Shown here one piece after another: positions 8,461 to 18,601 of a stretch of 64,000 nt of DNA (positions are counted from its first letter, which is position 1; each line of letters opens with the position of its first letter). The DNA comes from an uncultured Bacteroidales bacterium (GTDB lineage Bacteria > Bacteroidota > Bacteroidia > Bacteroidales > Bacteroidaceae), in the NCBI GenBank assembly GCA_902779315.1, contig CACZBC010000001.1:1-64000 (forward strand), in the 5' to 3' direction. The notes beneath the pieces are model-generated. The model ran no database searches, was not told where the DNA came from, and saw only the letters and a program-made list of their open reading frames with translations. Made by a program: the position numbers and the translations under genes.

Positions 8461-9181
8461 TGTCTTGGATGACGAGACCAGCCAGAGTCATTCCAAAGAT
8501 GGCTGTGATGTGGGCAAGAGAGCCGTTAGTCTGCACTTTTCGAAAAGTCTGACTGCCGTCTTGAAATGCTTCTCCCAAGTTGGGTAGGGGCTGTTCCTCG
8601 CTATGAACACAGAGGAACTTGCGTTCAGGAAAGAGCTTGTTCCGTCTCATCGACGAACGCATAGCTGCAGCTAGGGGATCGCCTTTGATCTTCCAGAACT
8701 CCGAGACTCTCACTTTCGTAGGGTCAATCCGCAAGGCAGCACCCATAGAAGAGTAGAATTTGGCTTCCGTCTTCGTGGCTTGAAGGATGAGTTCTATCTT
8801 GTCGCGAAGCGAATCGATGGCATCGATAATATAGTCGTAAGTCTCTATCCTGAAGTCGTTTGCGGTTTCTTTGCTGAAGTTTATCTGCAAGGCTCGAATG
8901 TCAGCTTCTGGGTTTATCTCAAGCAAACGGTTTCGCAAAGCCTCAACCTTCGGTTCGCCAATAGTTTTAGTGGTTGCCATGAGTTGTCGATTGCAATTTG
9001 TGATGCAGACCTGATCGCTGTCGACAAGTGTGAGATGCATGATGCCTTCGCGTACAAGACACTCAGCACACCAACTGCCTACACCTCCAAGGCCGAAGAT
9101 GATGACGCGTTTGCTCTGAATACGTTTCATCGTATCCGCTCCAAGCAAAAGCTCTGTTCGATTGAATAAATCTCCAGTCAT
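8450..9181 (-). CDS. tcdA: tRNA threonylcarbamoyladenosine dehydratase
   Basis: 243 residues of the ThiF/MoeB/HesA (E1-like) fold. It has the nucleotide-binding loop GLGGVGSWCAECLVREG, VDSDQVCITNCNRQ and a later SSMGAALRIDPTKVRV. TcdA uses ATP to cyclise t6A37 of tRNAs to ct6A. Spacing of the motifs fits TcdA rather than ThiF or MoeB, which carry zinc CxxC pairs absent here. It stands alone on the minus strand and is convergent with the preceding nuclease gene. Confidence 0.88.
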   Translation of the reverse strand: MTGDLFNRTELLLGADTMKRIQSKRVIIFGLGGVGSWCAECLVREGIMHLTLVDSDQVCITNCNRQLMATTKTIGEPKVEALRNRLLEINPEADIRALQINFSKETANDFRIETYDYIIDAIDSLRDKIELILQATKTEAKFYSSMGAALRIDPTKVRVSEFWKIKGDPLAAAMRSSMRRNKLFPERKFLCVHSEEQPLPNLGEAFQDGSQTFRKVQTNGSLAHITAIFGMTLAGLVIQDING

Positions 9182-9301
9182 TTAACTGAAAAGTTTGAAA
9201 TTCGAGGATAAAGGTACGTTTTTTTTCATAATTAAAAGCCATTTTCACCCTCATTTATGGTTTTTTCGAAACTTTATGCTTTGTTTGTTGATATTTTTGT
9301 G

Positions 9302-9309
9302 TAACTTTG
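9302..9309 (+). promoter_or_regulatory. -7 box of the kduD operon
   Basis: TAACTTTG with a TTTG/TTG (-33) region near 9282-9290. It gives a leader of about 40 nt before the ATG at 9354 and drives kduD, the permease and kduI. Confidence 0.65.
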
Positions 9310-9353
9310 TCTACACGCTTTTGAACATTCAACATTTAATCAATAGAAACAAC

Positions 9354-10154
9354 ATGAGAAACATTTTTTCATTGGAAGGCAAGAATGCCTGGATTACAGG
9401 AGCTTGTTATGGCATTGGTTTCAGCATTGCGAAAGCCTTTGCAGAGGCTGGTATCAAGAACATCATCTTCAACTGTCGCAGCGAAGAAGCTATGCAGCGT
9501 GGTTTGGACAGCTACCATGAGGCTGGCATCGAGAACGTGAAAGGCTATGTTTGTGATGTGACTGACGAGCAGGCAGTGAAAGAACTCGTAGGGAAGATTC
9601 ATGCCGAAGTTGGGCAGATTGACATTCTGGTCAACAATGCAGGCATCATCAAACGTATTCCCATGCACGAGATGAAGCGCGAAGAGTTCCAGCAAGTCAT
9701 TGATATCGATCTTGTTGGGCCGTTCATTTGCTCAGCAGCTGTCGTCCCTGAGATGATGGAGCGCCGCGAAGGAAAGATTATCAACGTCTGCTCGATGATG
9801 TCCGAGCTTGGGCGTGAGACGGTTAGTGCGTATGCTGCTGCCAAAGGCGGCTTGAAGATGCTGACGCGCAACATTTGTTCGGAATACGGCGAATACAACA
9901 TCCAGTGCAATGGTATCGGCCCAGGATATGTTGCTACGCCGCAGACAGCTCCTCTTCGTGAACGCCAGGCTGATGGCAGTCGTCATCCATTCGACTCGTT
10001 CATCTGTGCTAAGACACCTGCAGGACGCTGGCTTAATCCTGAGGAAATAGGCGGTCCTGCTGTGTTCCTGGCCTCGCACGCTTCGGATGCCGTCAATGGT
10101 CATATCCTTTATGTAGACGGTGGTATTCTGGCTTATATTGGGAAGCAACCTTAA
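9354..10154 (+). CDS. kduD: 2-deoxy-D-gluconate 3-dehydrogenase / DKII reductase
   Basis: 266 residues from the ATG at 9354, chosen because MRNIFSLEGKNAWITGA gives the normal SDR N terminus and a promoter lies just upstream; the frame is open further upstream but that part is not SDR-like. Rossmann motif TGACYGIG (15-22), NNAG, catalytic YAAAK and a C-terminal DGGILAYIG. KduD reduces 3-deoxy-D-glycero-2,5-hexodiulosonate to KDG in the cytoplasm, the step after KduI in pectin-derived unsaturated uronate breakdown. It heads an operon with an EIIC-type permease and kduI. Confidence 0.85.
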   Translation: MRNIFSLEGKNAWITGACYGIGFSIAKAFAEAGIKNIIFNCRSEEAMQRGLDSYHEAGIENVKGYVCDVTDEQAVKELVGKIHAEVGQIDILVNNAGIIKRIPMHEMKREEFQQVIDIDLVGPFICSAAVVPEMMERREGKIINVCSMMSELGRETVSAYAAAKGGLKMLTRNICSEYGEYNIQCNGIGPGYVATPQTAPLRERQADGSRHPFDSFICAKTPAGRWLNPEEIGGPAVFLASHASDAVNGHILYVDGGILAYIGKQP

Positions 10155-10179
10155 CATTGATAATTGACAATCGAAGACT

Positions 10180-11550
10180 ATGGAACAGGTGTTCAGTTAT
10201 ATCATCAGTCTTGGGGCGTCGGTCATGATGCCTATCCTCTTTACCATTATTGGTCTCTGCATAGGCATGAAGTTCGGAAAGGCTTTGAAGTCAGGACTCT
10301 ACGTGGGCGTCGGTTTCGTGGGTCTCGGCATTGTGACGGCCCTGCTGACAAACAACTTCGGTACTCCGCTTTCTGAGATTTCAAGTCTGTACGATTTACA
10401 ATTGGGCGTATTCGACATGGGTTGGCCTGCAGCTGCAGCCGTGGCCTACAACACAGCAGTGGGAGCACTTATCATCCCAATCTGCTTGGGCGTGAATTTC
10501 CTGATGCTCATCACGAAAACTACGCGAACTGTGAACATAGACCTATGGAACTATTGGCACTTTGCATTCATCGGAGCTGTGGCGTATTTCGTTATGGGCG
10601 AGAGCTTGGCATGGGGCTATTTTGCCGCAATCGTTTGTTATATCAACACTCTGGTGATGGCTGACCTGACGGCAAGCAAGTTCCAAGGCTATTACGAGGG
10701 CATGGAGGGCATCTCCATTCCGCAGCCTTTCGTGCAGAGCTTCACTCCGTTTGCGATGCTTGCAGGCAAAGGACTAGACCTGATTCCCGGCTTTTCCAAG
10801 CTCGACATCGATGCAGAGGGACTGAAGAAGAAGTTCGGCGTGCTGGGAGAACCGTTGGTGCTGGGTGTAATTGTAGGTGCTTTGATAGGTGTATTGGCAC
10901 AGCTCGACATTAAGAAGGTATTGTTCTTAGGCGTAACAATGGGAGCTGTGATGGAACTCATCCCTCGTATCACGAGATTGTTTATTGACGGTTTGATGCC
11001 CATCTCGGAAAAGACTCAGGAAGTGGTGAAACGGAAGTTTAGTGGAAGAAAGATATATATAGGCATGTCGCCAGCACTCGTAATTGGTCATCCCACAACA
11101 CTTGTCGTCAGTTTGTTGCTCATACCTGTCACATTAGGCATTGCCGTCATCCTGCCTGGCAACGAGTTCTTGCCGTTAGCTTCGCTCGCAGGCTTGTTCT
11201 ATGTGTTTGTGATGGTTCTTCCATATACAAAGGGAAACGTTATAAAGACATTTATTATAGGTTTGATAGCATTGGCTGTCGGACTGTATTTTGTAACAGA
11301 CATGGCTCCGGCCTTTACGCAAGCTGCCCATACTGTATTTGAGCAGACAGGCGACAATGCCGCTAAGATTCCTGAGGGCTTCGAGGCCGGTGCACTCGAC
11401 TTTGCGTCCTCTCTTTTCGGTTGGGTTATTTATAAGTGCGTGAACAATCTGCAATGGATTGGAATGGTAGTATTGACGGCATTTACGCTTGGCATGATGT
11501 ACTACAACCGGCGGTGTATCGTCGCCGATGAAGCGAAAAGCGATAAATAA
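10180..11550 (+). CDS. Orphan PTS EIIC (galactitol GatC-type) permease
   Basis: 456 residues with about 11-12 hydrophobic segments and the look of galactitol-type EIIC: FGKALKSGLYVGVGFVGLG near the N terminus, DMGWPAAAAVAYNT, and GMSPALVIGHPTT in the second half. No EIIA, EIIB, HPr or EI gene is present nearby, and Bacteroidetes as a rule lack a working sugar PTS. Placed between kduD (25 bp upstream) and kduI (24 bp downstream), it is a good candidate for uptake of an unsaturated-uronate derivative by a PTS-independent mechanism. The family call is firm; substrate and energy coupling are inference. Confidence 0.85.
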   Translation: MEQVFSYIISLGASVMMPILFTIIGLCIGMKFGKALKSGLYVGVGFVGLGIVTALLTNNFGTPLSEISSLYDLQLGVFDMGWPAAAAVAYNTAVGALIIPICLGVNFLMLITKTTRTVNIDLWNYWHFAFIGAVAYFVMGESLAWGYFAAIVCYINTLVMADLTASKFQGYYEGMEGISIPQPFVQSFTPFAMLAGKGLDLIPGFSKLDIDAEGLKKKFGVLGEPLVLGVIVGALIGVLAQLDIKKVLFLGVTMGAVMELIPRITRLFIDGLMPISEKTQEVVKRKFSGRKIYIGMSPALVIGHPTTLVVSLLLIPVTLGIAVILPGNEFLPLASLAGLFYVFVMVLPYTKGNVIKTFIIGLIALAVGLYFVTDMAPAFTQAAHTVFEQTGDNAAKIPEGFEAGALDFASSLFGWVIYKCVNNLQWIGMVVLTAFTLGMMYYNRRCIVADEAKSDK

Positions 11551-11574
11551 GAATAACAAAATAACAAAACGACA

Positions 11575-12549
11575 ATGAAGAAAATATTTTTAATCCTGAT
11601 GCTTATGGGAAATCTTACATCTGGTCTCGCCCAGCAAAAGATGACCTTCCAGAAGGCTTGTCATCCCGATGATGTGAAGCACTACGATACTCAGACTCTG
11701 CGCGACCGCTTCGTGATGGAGAAGGTGATGGCAGCTGACGAAATCAATCTGACCTATTCGATGTACGATCGTTTTATTTTCGGAGGAGCAATGCCCGTCA
11801 CGAAGGAGTTGAAGTTGGAAACAGACCCTCAACTCCGTGCTGACTATTTCATGCGTAACCGCGAGTTGGGTATCATCAATACTGGCGGCGAAGGTTCGGT
11901 CATTGTCGACGGCCAGGAATACCCCCTCGGTTATCGTGAGGCCCTCTATGTAGGGCGCGGATGGCTTGGCAAGGACAAGGACGGCAAGGACATCGACTCG
12001 AACAAGGAGGTCATCTTCCGCTCGAAGGATGCCAATAACCCTGCGAAGTTCTACCTGAACTCAGCTACAGCCCATCATCACTACAAGACTCAATGGATTA
12101 CGCTGGATGGCCGCAAGAACGGCAAGATACAGAGCCTCAAGGCTACCGTTACCGGTCCGCTTGGCACCCTGGCCGAGTCGAACCAGCGCACCATCTACCA
12201 GCTCATCGTCAACACCTCGCTCGAGGAAGGTCCCTGTCAGTTGCAGATGGGACTGACCCAACTGCAGGAGGGCAGTGTATGGAACACGATGCCACCTCAC
12301 ACTCATGGTCGTCGCGTAGAAGCCTACTATTACTTCAATGTGCCTGAAGGTCAGACCGTAAGCCACATCATGGGCGAGCCGCAGGAGAGTCGCGTGGTAT
12401 GGCTGCACAACGAGCAAGCCATCATGTCGCCCGAGTGGAGCATCCATTGTGCAAGTGCTACGTACTACTATACCTTTATATGGGGTATGGCAGGAGAGAA
12501 CCTGAACTATAATGACAAAGATGTCATTCAGGTAGGAGACTTAAGATAA
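11575..12549 (+). CDS. kduI: 4-deoxy-L-threo-5-hexosulose-uronate ketol-isomerase with signal peptide
   Basis: 324 residues. From about residue 28 it matches KduI along its full length: [41 protein letters not shown] with the zinc-binding HxH and Glu, WSIHCAS with the last zinc His, and [10 protein letters not shown]. The enzyme converts DKI to DKII. Unlike enterobacterial KduI (about 278 residues, cytoplasmic) it begins with a clear signal peptide, [19 protein letters not shown] then QQ, which predicts a periplasmic enzyme. It is last in the kduD-permease-kduI operon and convergent with DUF2264. Confidence 0.92.
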   Translation: MKKIFLILMLMGNLTSGLAQQKMTFQKACHPDDVKHYDTQTLRDRFVMEKVMAADEINLTYSMYDRFIFGGAMPVTKELKLETDPQLRADYFMRNRELGIINTGGEGSVIVDGQEYPLGYREALYVGRGWLGKDKDGKDIDSNKEVIFRSKDANNPAKFYLNSATAHHHYKTQWITLDGRKNGKIQSLKATVTGPLGTLAESNQRTIYQLIVNTSLEEGPCQLQMGLTQLQEGSVWNTMPPHTHGRRVEAYYYFNVPEGQTVSHIMGEPQESRVVWLHNEQAIMSPEWSIHCASATYYYTFIWGMAGENLNYNDKDVIQVGDLR

Positions 12550-12566
12550 ATCAGGCGACTATTTGG

Positions 12567-13832
12567 TTACCACTTGTCGCGGGTCTGAATATCGTCAGCC
12601 CAGCGATGGTCCTTAGGGAAAGGCTGGCCTCCCCATGCTTTCACCTGTGTCCAAGGTTGCGGTGCATCGGCCCAGAAAGGATGGTCTGCAGGCAGGCCCA
12701 ACGGCATGAACATCATGGAGGTCATGTAGAGCGAGCCGTTGTTTGTGTACCAGTCGGCCACATCGGGCTGTGAGCCGCAGAAGCCGATGGTCAGGAAGCC
12801 GGCATCGTTGAAGTTCTCCTGAACATCAAACATTCGGTGCAGTACCTTAGTCAGAGCGGCACGAACCTGGCCGTTCGCCAACTCGGAAGGCAGTTTCTCG
12901 TACCAAGCCATTAGTGCCAAAGGCTGCAATGCCGCCAAACGGTAAGTGATGGAGCGACCAAAGACGGGGAATGTGCCTTCGGGAGAGATGAAGCGCTCCA
13001 AGATGAGCGCGAACCTCTGTGCACGTTTCAGGGCGCGGTCGTGGTACTTCTGATAGTCCAGACGCGAACTCTTCTTGGAGTCAATCATCGCTTGGAGCGT
13101 CTCGAGATACATGGGATGGAACACGAAGCTCGAGTAGTAGTCGAAGGCAAAGTTCGGGCCGTCGGCATACCAGCCATCGCCTACATACCATTCCTCCACC
13201 TTCCGGCAAGCCATATTGACGCGGTACTCGTCGAACTGAGCACCGGCCTTTGCCAGCAGACTCTCGATGGTTGATGAGAAGAGGAGCCAGTTGGAGTAGG
13301 GCGGGTCAATCTTGCGCAGCGACTGGAACTCCTTGATGTATCGTTGTTTGGTTATCTCATCGAGCGGCATCCACAAGGTGTCCCATGCACGGAGGAACGA
13401 TTCGGCGATGAAGGCAGCATCCACCAGATTCTGTCCCGACTTGCCCCAGCACAGATAGTCGGGCGAAGCAGGATCAACAGCATTTCTGTAGGCTGCCAAT
13501 GCCCACTCCCTTAGCTGCTTGCGTTGCAAGCCTTCGGCTGTTTCATCATCGGGAAGTGTTAGCCAAGGAGCAATGCCAGTCATCAGGCGGCCGAATGTTT
13601 CCATATAGACCACGCTGCGGTCGCGATTGTCGAACGAGGGTGAGAACTCGGTCTTCATGTTCTTCTGCAACTCACCTTTGGCCATGTTCTCGAGAACAGG
13701 CTGAGCCATTTTGTATGCCAATGAGCACCAGTATTCACGGTCGGTCTGCTCTGCCAGTTTCGCTTTCTTGGCAGCTTGCAGGGGTAACAGCAGCGCGAGG
13801 GCTGCTGTCAGTACGAATAGCTTCTTAGTCAT
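12567..13832 (-). CDS. Exported DUF2264 protein
   Basis: 421 residues with a signal peptide (LTAALALLLPLQA). The body has DUF2264 features: FSPSFDNRDRSVVYMETFGR, GKSGQNLVDAAF and GDGWYADGPNFAFDYYSSF. DUF2264 is predicted to be an alpha/alpha-barrel related to glycoside hydrolases and polysaccharide lyases and is often found in pectin and glycosaminoglycan gene clusters. Its start overlaps the stop of the GH105 gene by 4 bp (ATGA), so the two are translationally coupled and probably act on the same uronate-containing glycan in the periplasm. Confidence 0.85.
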   Translation of the reverse strand: MTKKLFVLTAALALLLPLQAAKKAKLAEQTDREYWCSLAYKMAQPVLENMAKGELQKNMKTEFSPSFDNRDRSVVYMETFGRLMTGIAPWLTLPDDETAEGLQRKQLREWALAAYRNAVDPASPDYLCWGKSGQNLVDAAFIAESFLRAWDTLWMPLDEITKQRYIKEFQSLRKIDPPYSNWLLFSSTIESLLAKAGAQFDEYRVNMACRKVEEWYVGDGWYADGPNFAFDYYSSFVFHPMYLETLQAMIDSKKSSRLDYQKYHDRALKRAQRFALILERFISPEGTFPVFGRSITYRLAALQPLALMAWYEKLPSELANGQVRAALTKVLHRMFDVQENFNDAGFLTIGFCGSQPDVADWYTNNGSLYMTSMMFMPLGLPADHPFWADAPQPWTQVKAWGGQPFPKDHRWADDIQTRDKW

Positions 13833-16075
13833 TTTGTTATGTTGTATGTAAGCGGTCGACGCAAGTTATTCATAAAATCATCGATAACAGTCTGCCACTG
13901 AGCCTCGGAGCAGACATCATAAAGGCTCCATGCTGAGCCGAAGTAGTAGGTGTAGGGTGCTCCCTGATAGTGGCTCACGATACCGATTGCGTGGTTCAAC
14001 TCGCCCTTCAGCACCTTGGTCTTGTTCACGCCATTGGGGAACAGCGTTGCCACATAGACTTGTGACTGATGCAGGTCTGGACGGTCGGTCGGGTCGGCAT
14101 AGTGAACATAATTCTTGCCCAGGGCGATTCCCTCGTCGCTATGCAGGACGACACCAGCGACCAAGGCTGTCGGCTGTTCAATGCCGTCGTACCAGACTGT
14201 CATGCGGTTGAAGTGCGAACCTTTGTCCAGACTAATCAGCCGATGCTCGGTGATTCCTTCGGCAGTAGTGCCGTAAGTCAGTTCGGCTGTGAATCTCAGA
14301 GGGCCATTGTCGTGTATCCGACAAGTCTTGTAGCAGTAGGGGAACACCAGCTTTCCGTCGTTCATCAAGGCAGGCGCACCACATCCCAGCGAGGGGCCTA
14401 CGCCATAGACATCCATGCCGTTGCCATGATCCAGGTGAAACGAGGTATTCCGGTTTATCTCGGCAAGTGCCACCTTCTGGCCTGCATTTCGCAGCGAGTC
14501 TTCCTTCTTGTTTCCTTCATGGTCTTTCGTGTAGCGTTCCTCCACTACCAGTTCGGGAGTATTCTTCACCCACACATCGATACCAAACGAGCGTTCACCA
14601 GTCTTCTGTAGGGCCGGACCATAAAGGCGATATGCTGAGCGGTCGTTCTCCCATGCAAGGTCATCTTTGCGGATAGGATAGACCTTGCCTCTTACGTATG
14701 CCTTGGGGTCTGTAGGCTTGCCTTTGCTGATGGTGAATGAAGCTTTTCCGTGAGGATGAACTGACACGAAGAGCAGCAACTTCCCGTCGTAAGTCTTCTG
14801 GTAGTCAACCTCTTGTCCGGCCATGTTCTCTATCACAATCGGCTCGTCGGGACTGACGCCCAATTGCTCGCAAATCTTTTGCATGTCGACTTCTGCCACC
14901 TCTTGTCGTTGCCAGCCACTTTCGTTTTGAAAGGTAAGGGTAAGTCTCTCTGCCTGCAAGTATCTGCAGTATTCACATGCAGCCAGCAGAAAGGCACCTA
15001 CACCGAAGTTAGCTTGGCTGTTTGCATCAACAGTCTGCCCAGGTATGGCTCGTTCGCCGATAGGTTGTACGTAGCCCACCTTACCACTTGTTTGCAGTGC
15101 AACTTCAGAGAGGTAATACCATGCTTTCTCTACGGTTGGGGCGTACATTTTCTTCGGTAGATAACCGTTATTGATACCCCAGAGCAGACCATAGCAGAAA
15201 AATGCCGTGCCAGAGGTCTCGTAGCCAGGAGCATGTTCTGTGTCCATCATCGACCTTGTCCAATGGCCCTGAGGTTGCTGCAGTTCCTTGACAGCCTGAG
15301 CTAGCCTGACGAATTTCTCTGCAAAGAATGGCTGGTGGCTATAGTCCTTAGGCATGTCCTGCAACACTTTGGCTAGGCCTGCAAGTACCCATCCGTCGCC
15401 ACGAGCCCAGAAATCTTTCTTCCCACTGGTTGTAGTGTGCTTAGGGTAGACATACTTCTCATCGCGGAAATAGAGACCAGTTGCATTGTCGAGCATGATA
15501 CTGTCACTGAAGCAAAGATTCTCGTAGAGTTTGTCCAGATACTTTGTGTCGCCTGTGAGGAGATACATCTTCGTCATCACGGGCATCACCATATACAGTG
15601 CATCGGCCCACCACCAATAGTCGTTGGATTTCGAGTCGGCCTCATAGCCCATCACTTCTTTGGCGCGTGCCACTTTCTGCTCGGACTTTTTGTTTGCAGG
15701 ATCGATGTTGTAGAGGTCGATGTATGTTTGGAAACATATTTGCCAGTCGCCAAAGAGTACATAATCCTGTCCTTCACCATACTGTCGGTATTTCCATTTC
15801 TTTGAGTCTGGCTCTGTGGCACCTTTCCAGTGGTTATGTTCAGCCCAACGTATGCTATAGTCCAACATCTTTTGGTCCTTCAGCAACTTATACGCTTCTA
15901 TATTGCCTGTGTGATAAGCCGCTTCGTCCCAAAATGCTCGAACTTCAGCAGGGTTGTTGGCTTGCCAATAGGTGTTTACCTTTCGGATAATGTCCTTTAC
16001 CTCGTCGGTAGTCCATTGTCTAGCCTGTGCGCTCATGGCTGACAGGATTGCCAATAAAAATAGAAATTGTTTCAT
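13829..16075 (-). CDS. GH105 unsaturated rhamnogalacturonyl hydrolase fused to DUF4861
   Basis: 748 residues with a signal peptide (MKQFLFLLAILSAMSAQA). Residues about 25-385 are GH105: NDYWWWADALYMVMPVMTKMY, DFWARGDGWVLAGLAKVL and TSGTAFFCYGLLWGINNGYL, with the catalytic Asp expected in the WADALY region. GH105 enzymes remove the unsaturated uronate from lyase products of rhamnogalacturonan or related glycans. Residues about 460-748 are DUF4861 (KDDLAWENDRSAYRLYGPAL). The released sugar is the substrate for KduI encoded just across the convergent junction. It lies 15 bp downstream of mutS2 and may receive read-through. Confidence 0.9.
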   Translation of the reverse strand: MKQFLFLLAILSAMSAQARQWTTDEVKDIIRKVNTYWQANNPAEVRAFWDEAAYHTGNIEAYKLLKDQKMLDYSIRWAEHNHWKGATEPDSKKWKYRQYGEGQDYVLFGDWQICFQTYIDLYNIDPANKKSEQKVARAKEVMGYEADSKSNDYWWWADALYMVMPVMTKMYLLTGDTKYLDKLYENLCFSDSIMLDNATGLYFRDEKYVYPKHTTTSGKKDFWARGDGWVLAGLAKVLQDMPKDYSHQPFFAEKFVRLAQAVKELQQPQGHWTRSMMDTEHAPGYETSGTAFFCYGLLWGINNGYLPKKMYAPTVEKAWYYLSEVALQTSGKVGYVQPIGERAIPGQTVDANSQANFGVGAFLLAACEYCRYLQAERLTLTFQNESGWQRQEVAEVDMQKICEQLGVSPDEPIVIENMAGQEVDYQKTYDGKLLLFVSVHPHGKASFTISKGKPTDPKAYVRGKVYPIRKDDLAWENDRSAYRLYGPALQKTGERSFGIDVWVKNTPELVVEERYTKDHEGNKKEDSLRNAGQKVALAEINRNTSFHLDHGNGMDVYGVGPSLGCGAPALMNDGKLVFPYCYKTCRIHDNGPLRFTAELTYGTTAEGITEHRLISLDKGSHFNRMTVWYDGIEQPTALVAGVVLHSDEGIALGKNYVHYADPTDRPDLHQSQVYVATLFPNGVNKTKVLKGELNHAIGIVSHYQGAPYTYYFGSAWSLYDVCSEAQWQTVIDDFMNNLRRPLTYNITK

Positions 16076-16090
16076 GGTATGTAAGTTGTT

Positions 16091-18601
16091 TTATTTTCTA
16101 AATTCTACTACTGTTATTCCTGCTCCGCCGAATTGGACATGTTCATCGTGAAAGGATACGATTCCAGGGATGGTGTGCAGGTATTGACGAATGACTTGCC
16201 GAAGTGCTCCTGTTCCTGTGCCATGAAGGATGCGGACACGAGCTGCATTTACAAGCAAAGCATCGTCGATAAAATAGGTGACGGCTTGCAGAGCTTCGTC
16301 TGCTCGCATTCCTCGCACGTCAATCTCTTGCCGAAAATCGAGATGTTTCTGTCTAATGCTATCCTGGGTTTGACGACTCACCACTACAGTCTGCGTTGTT
16401 TCCTGTTTCGTGACCTCTTCTGCCTGTTCCAAACGTTTAAGGTCAACAATAGTTCTCATTACTCCGAAGGTAACTGATGCCTGCTTGCCCTCGATGGCTG
16501 TAATAGTACCTATGGATGTTTGTCCTTTGATACGAACACTGTCTCCAACATTTAATGATTTAGGAGTTTGAGCATTAGAAGTTAGGGGTTGCTTGTTATC
16601 AGATTTCTTTTCTTTTTCTGCTTTCTTTGCCGCTTGTCTTTCTGCATGCCGTTTCCGACGTTCTTCTATTTGTTTGCGCTTCTTCTCGACATAGGCATCC
16701 AGCTCTTCCTGACTCATTTGCTCTACTTCTTCGCGGAAAGTCTGCAGTTGTTGACGTGCTGAACGTGTTCGTTCTTTATCGGCTTGAGCCTCCTTGATTT
16801 CTCGTATAGTGTTTTCTATCTGAGCATTTGCTGCAGCGATAATCTTATCTGCTTCTGCTTTTGCTTCTCGGATGATTTCCTTGCGCTTGCCTCGCAGTTC
16901 CTCAATCTCCTTTTCGTAGTGTTCAATGGTCTGCACCATCTGTTTTTCCTGAGAATGAATGGTTTGTCGCTTGCCCTCCCAATAACGTTTATCGCGAGTA
17001 ATGTCGAGCAGATATTTGTCGGCATTGACGTACTCTCGGCCTACGAGTTCCGTAGCATCTGAAATTACGTCCTCAGGGATGCCAATCTTTCGAGCAATCT
17101 CTACAGCAAAACTGCTGCCTGGGTTGCCTATTTGCAGTTGGAAAAGTGCTGCCATCTTCTGTCTGTCATAAAGCATGGCACCATTTACCACACCTTGCGT
17201 ATCCTCTGCAAAATGCTTGAGGTTCTGGTAGTGTGTTGTGATGACTCCAAAGGCTCCTTTCTCGACGAAGCGCTTCAAAACAGCCTCTGCAATGGCACCA
17301 CCGATTGTGGGTTCTGTGCCACCACCAAATTCATCGATAAGCAAGAGTGAGGAGGGCGTGCAACTGGCCATCATTCTCTTCATGTTGAGAAGGTGGCTGC
17401 TATAGGTACTCAAGTCGTCATCGATACTTTGTTCGTCGCCGATGTCAATGAAGATTTGACTGAAGATGCCTGCCCTCGAACCATCTGCCATTGGAACAGG
17501 AAGGCCACATTGGAGCATGTATTGTAACAATCCAACAGTCTTCAAGCAGACACTTTTGCCGCCAGCATTTGGACCGCTAATGATGAGGATGCGTTGCCGC
17601 TTAGTCAAAGCGATGGTGAGCGGAACAATCTTCGAGCCTTGCTTGCGCAGTTTTGCTTCTAGAAGAGGATGACGCGCATCGAACCAATCGATGAGAGGCG
17701 TGGAATATATCTCAGGAGAAAGACCTCCGATGGCTTTCGTTAGTTGATGTTTGGCAATGAGGAACTCGATGTCTGCAAGGAATTCGAAGCCTCGCAAAAG
17801 CTCCTTTATGTTGGGTCGCAATTGCTCTGTAAATTCGCGAAGGATACGAATGACCTCTCTCTTCTCTTCAGCCTCCAATTCTCGAATGCGGTTATTGGCT
17901 TCCACTACTTCTGCAGGCTCGATGAAGACTGTTTTGCCTGTAGCGCTTTCATCGTGAATGATGCCTTTGATGCGTCTTTTCAGAGCAGGAACAACAGGAA
18001 TCACCAATCGTCCATCTCGCATGGCTGGCGTTACATCTTTCTCAACAAGCCCCTCTGCCTGAGCTGATTTGAGGATGTTCGTTAAAGTCCTGCTTACACT
18101 GCCTTCTGCTTTCTTCAGTTCGTGACGGATGGAGAGAAGGCCTCGGCTTGCTTCGTCCTTGATGCGTCCATACTTGTCGAGAATCTGTTCGAGGCGACGT
18201 GTAACAGTATGGAACGTAAAGACTCCTTCGGCAAGTTTCTCGAGGCCAGGATAAAGAATGCCAGGATGATCATCATCTTGCTTTCTGACAATGTCCACCC
18301 ATGCATGAAGAGTTCGAAGGGTTCGAAGCAGTTCCCCAAGCGTTTGTTCTTCGAGGTAAGTGCCTTCAATACGAATGCGATGGATTTCTTCTCTGAGGTC
18401 GAAGAAGTCTTGCTCTGGTTGTTCTGTGGAGGTCTGGAGAATGTAGCTTAATTCTGCAAGCTGCAGATGAAGGGTTGTGACGGCTTCATGGTCAGCAAGG
18501 AATTGCATAGCATCCACTTTCTCGTGTCCTAGGGGGCTGAGACAATAGCCATGCAGTAAAGCACGAACCTCGTTGAAACCTATCTTCTCCTCGAACGTCA
18601 T
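16091..18601 (-). CDS. mutS2: Endonuclease MutS2
   Basis: 836 residues. It has the MutS-type ATPase with Walker A GPNAGGKS (about 343-350) and Walker B LLLIDEFGGGTEP (about 420), a long coiled-coil region (about 515-650), a KOW/MutS2-type segment around LNVGDSVRIKGQ, and a C-terminal Smr nuclease domain (about 765-836; RVRILHGTGTGALR). MutS2 acts on branched DNA and, in some bacteria, on collided ribosomes. Its ATG overlaps the stop of the S9 peptidase gene by one base (TAATG), which implies translational coupling. Confidence 0.93.
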   Translation of the reverse strand: MTFEEKIGFNEVRALLHGYCLSPLGHEKVDAMQFLADHEAVTTLHLQLAELSYILQTSTEQPEQDFFDLREEIHRIRIEGTYLEEQTLGELLRTLRTLHAWVDIVRKQDDDHPGILYPGLEKLAEGVFTFHTVTRRLEQILDKYGRIKDEASRGLLSIRHELKKAEGSVSRTLTNILKSAQAEGLVEKDVTPAMRDGRLVIPVVPALKRRIKGIIHDESATGKTVFIEPAEVVEANNRIRELEAEEKREVIRILREFTEQLRPNIKELLRGFEFLADIEFLIAKHQLTKAIGGLSPEIYSTPLIDWFDARHPLLEAKLRKQGSKIVPLTIALTKRQRILIISGPNAGGKSVCLKTVGLLQYMLQCGLPVPMADGSRAGIFSQIFIDIGDEQSIDDDLSTYSSHLLNMKRMMASCTPSSLLLIDEFGGGTEPTIGGAIAEAVLKRFVEKGAFGVITTHYQNLKHFAEDTQGVVNGAMLYDRQKMAALFQLQIGNPGSSFAVEIARKIGIPEDVISDATELVGREYVNADKYLLDITRDKRYWEGKRQTIHSQEKQMVQTIEHYEKEIEELRGKRKEIIREAKAEADKIIAAANAQIENTIREIKEAQADKERTRSARQQLQTFREEVEQMSQEELDAYVEKKRKQIEERRKRHAERQAAKKAEKEKKSDNKQPLTSNAQTPKSLNVGDSVRIKGQTSIGTITAIEGKQASVTFGVMRTIVDLKRLEQAEEVTKQETTQTVVVSRQTQDSIRQKHLDFRQEIDVRGMRADEALQAVTYFIDDALLVNAARVRILHGTGTGALRQVIRQYLHTIPGIVSFHDEHVQFGGAGITVVEFRK

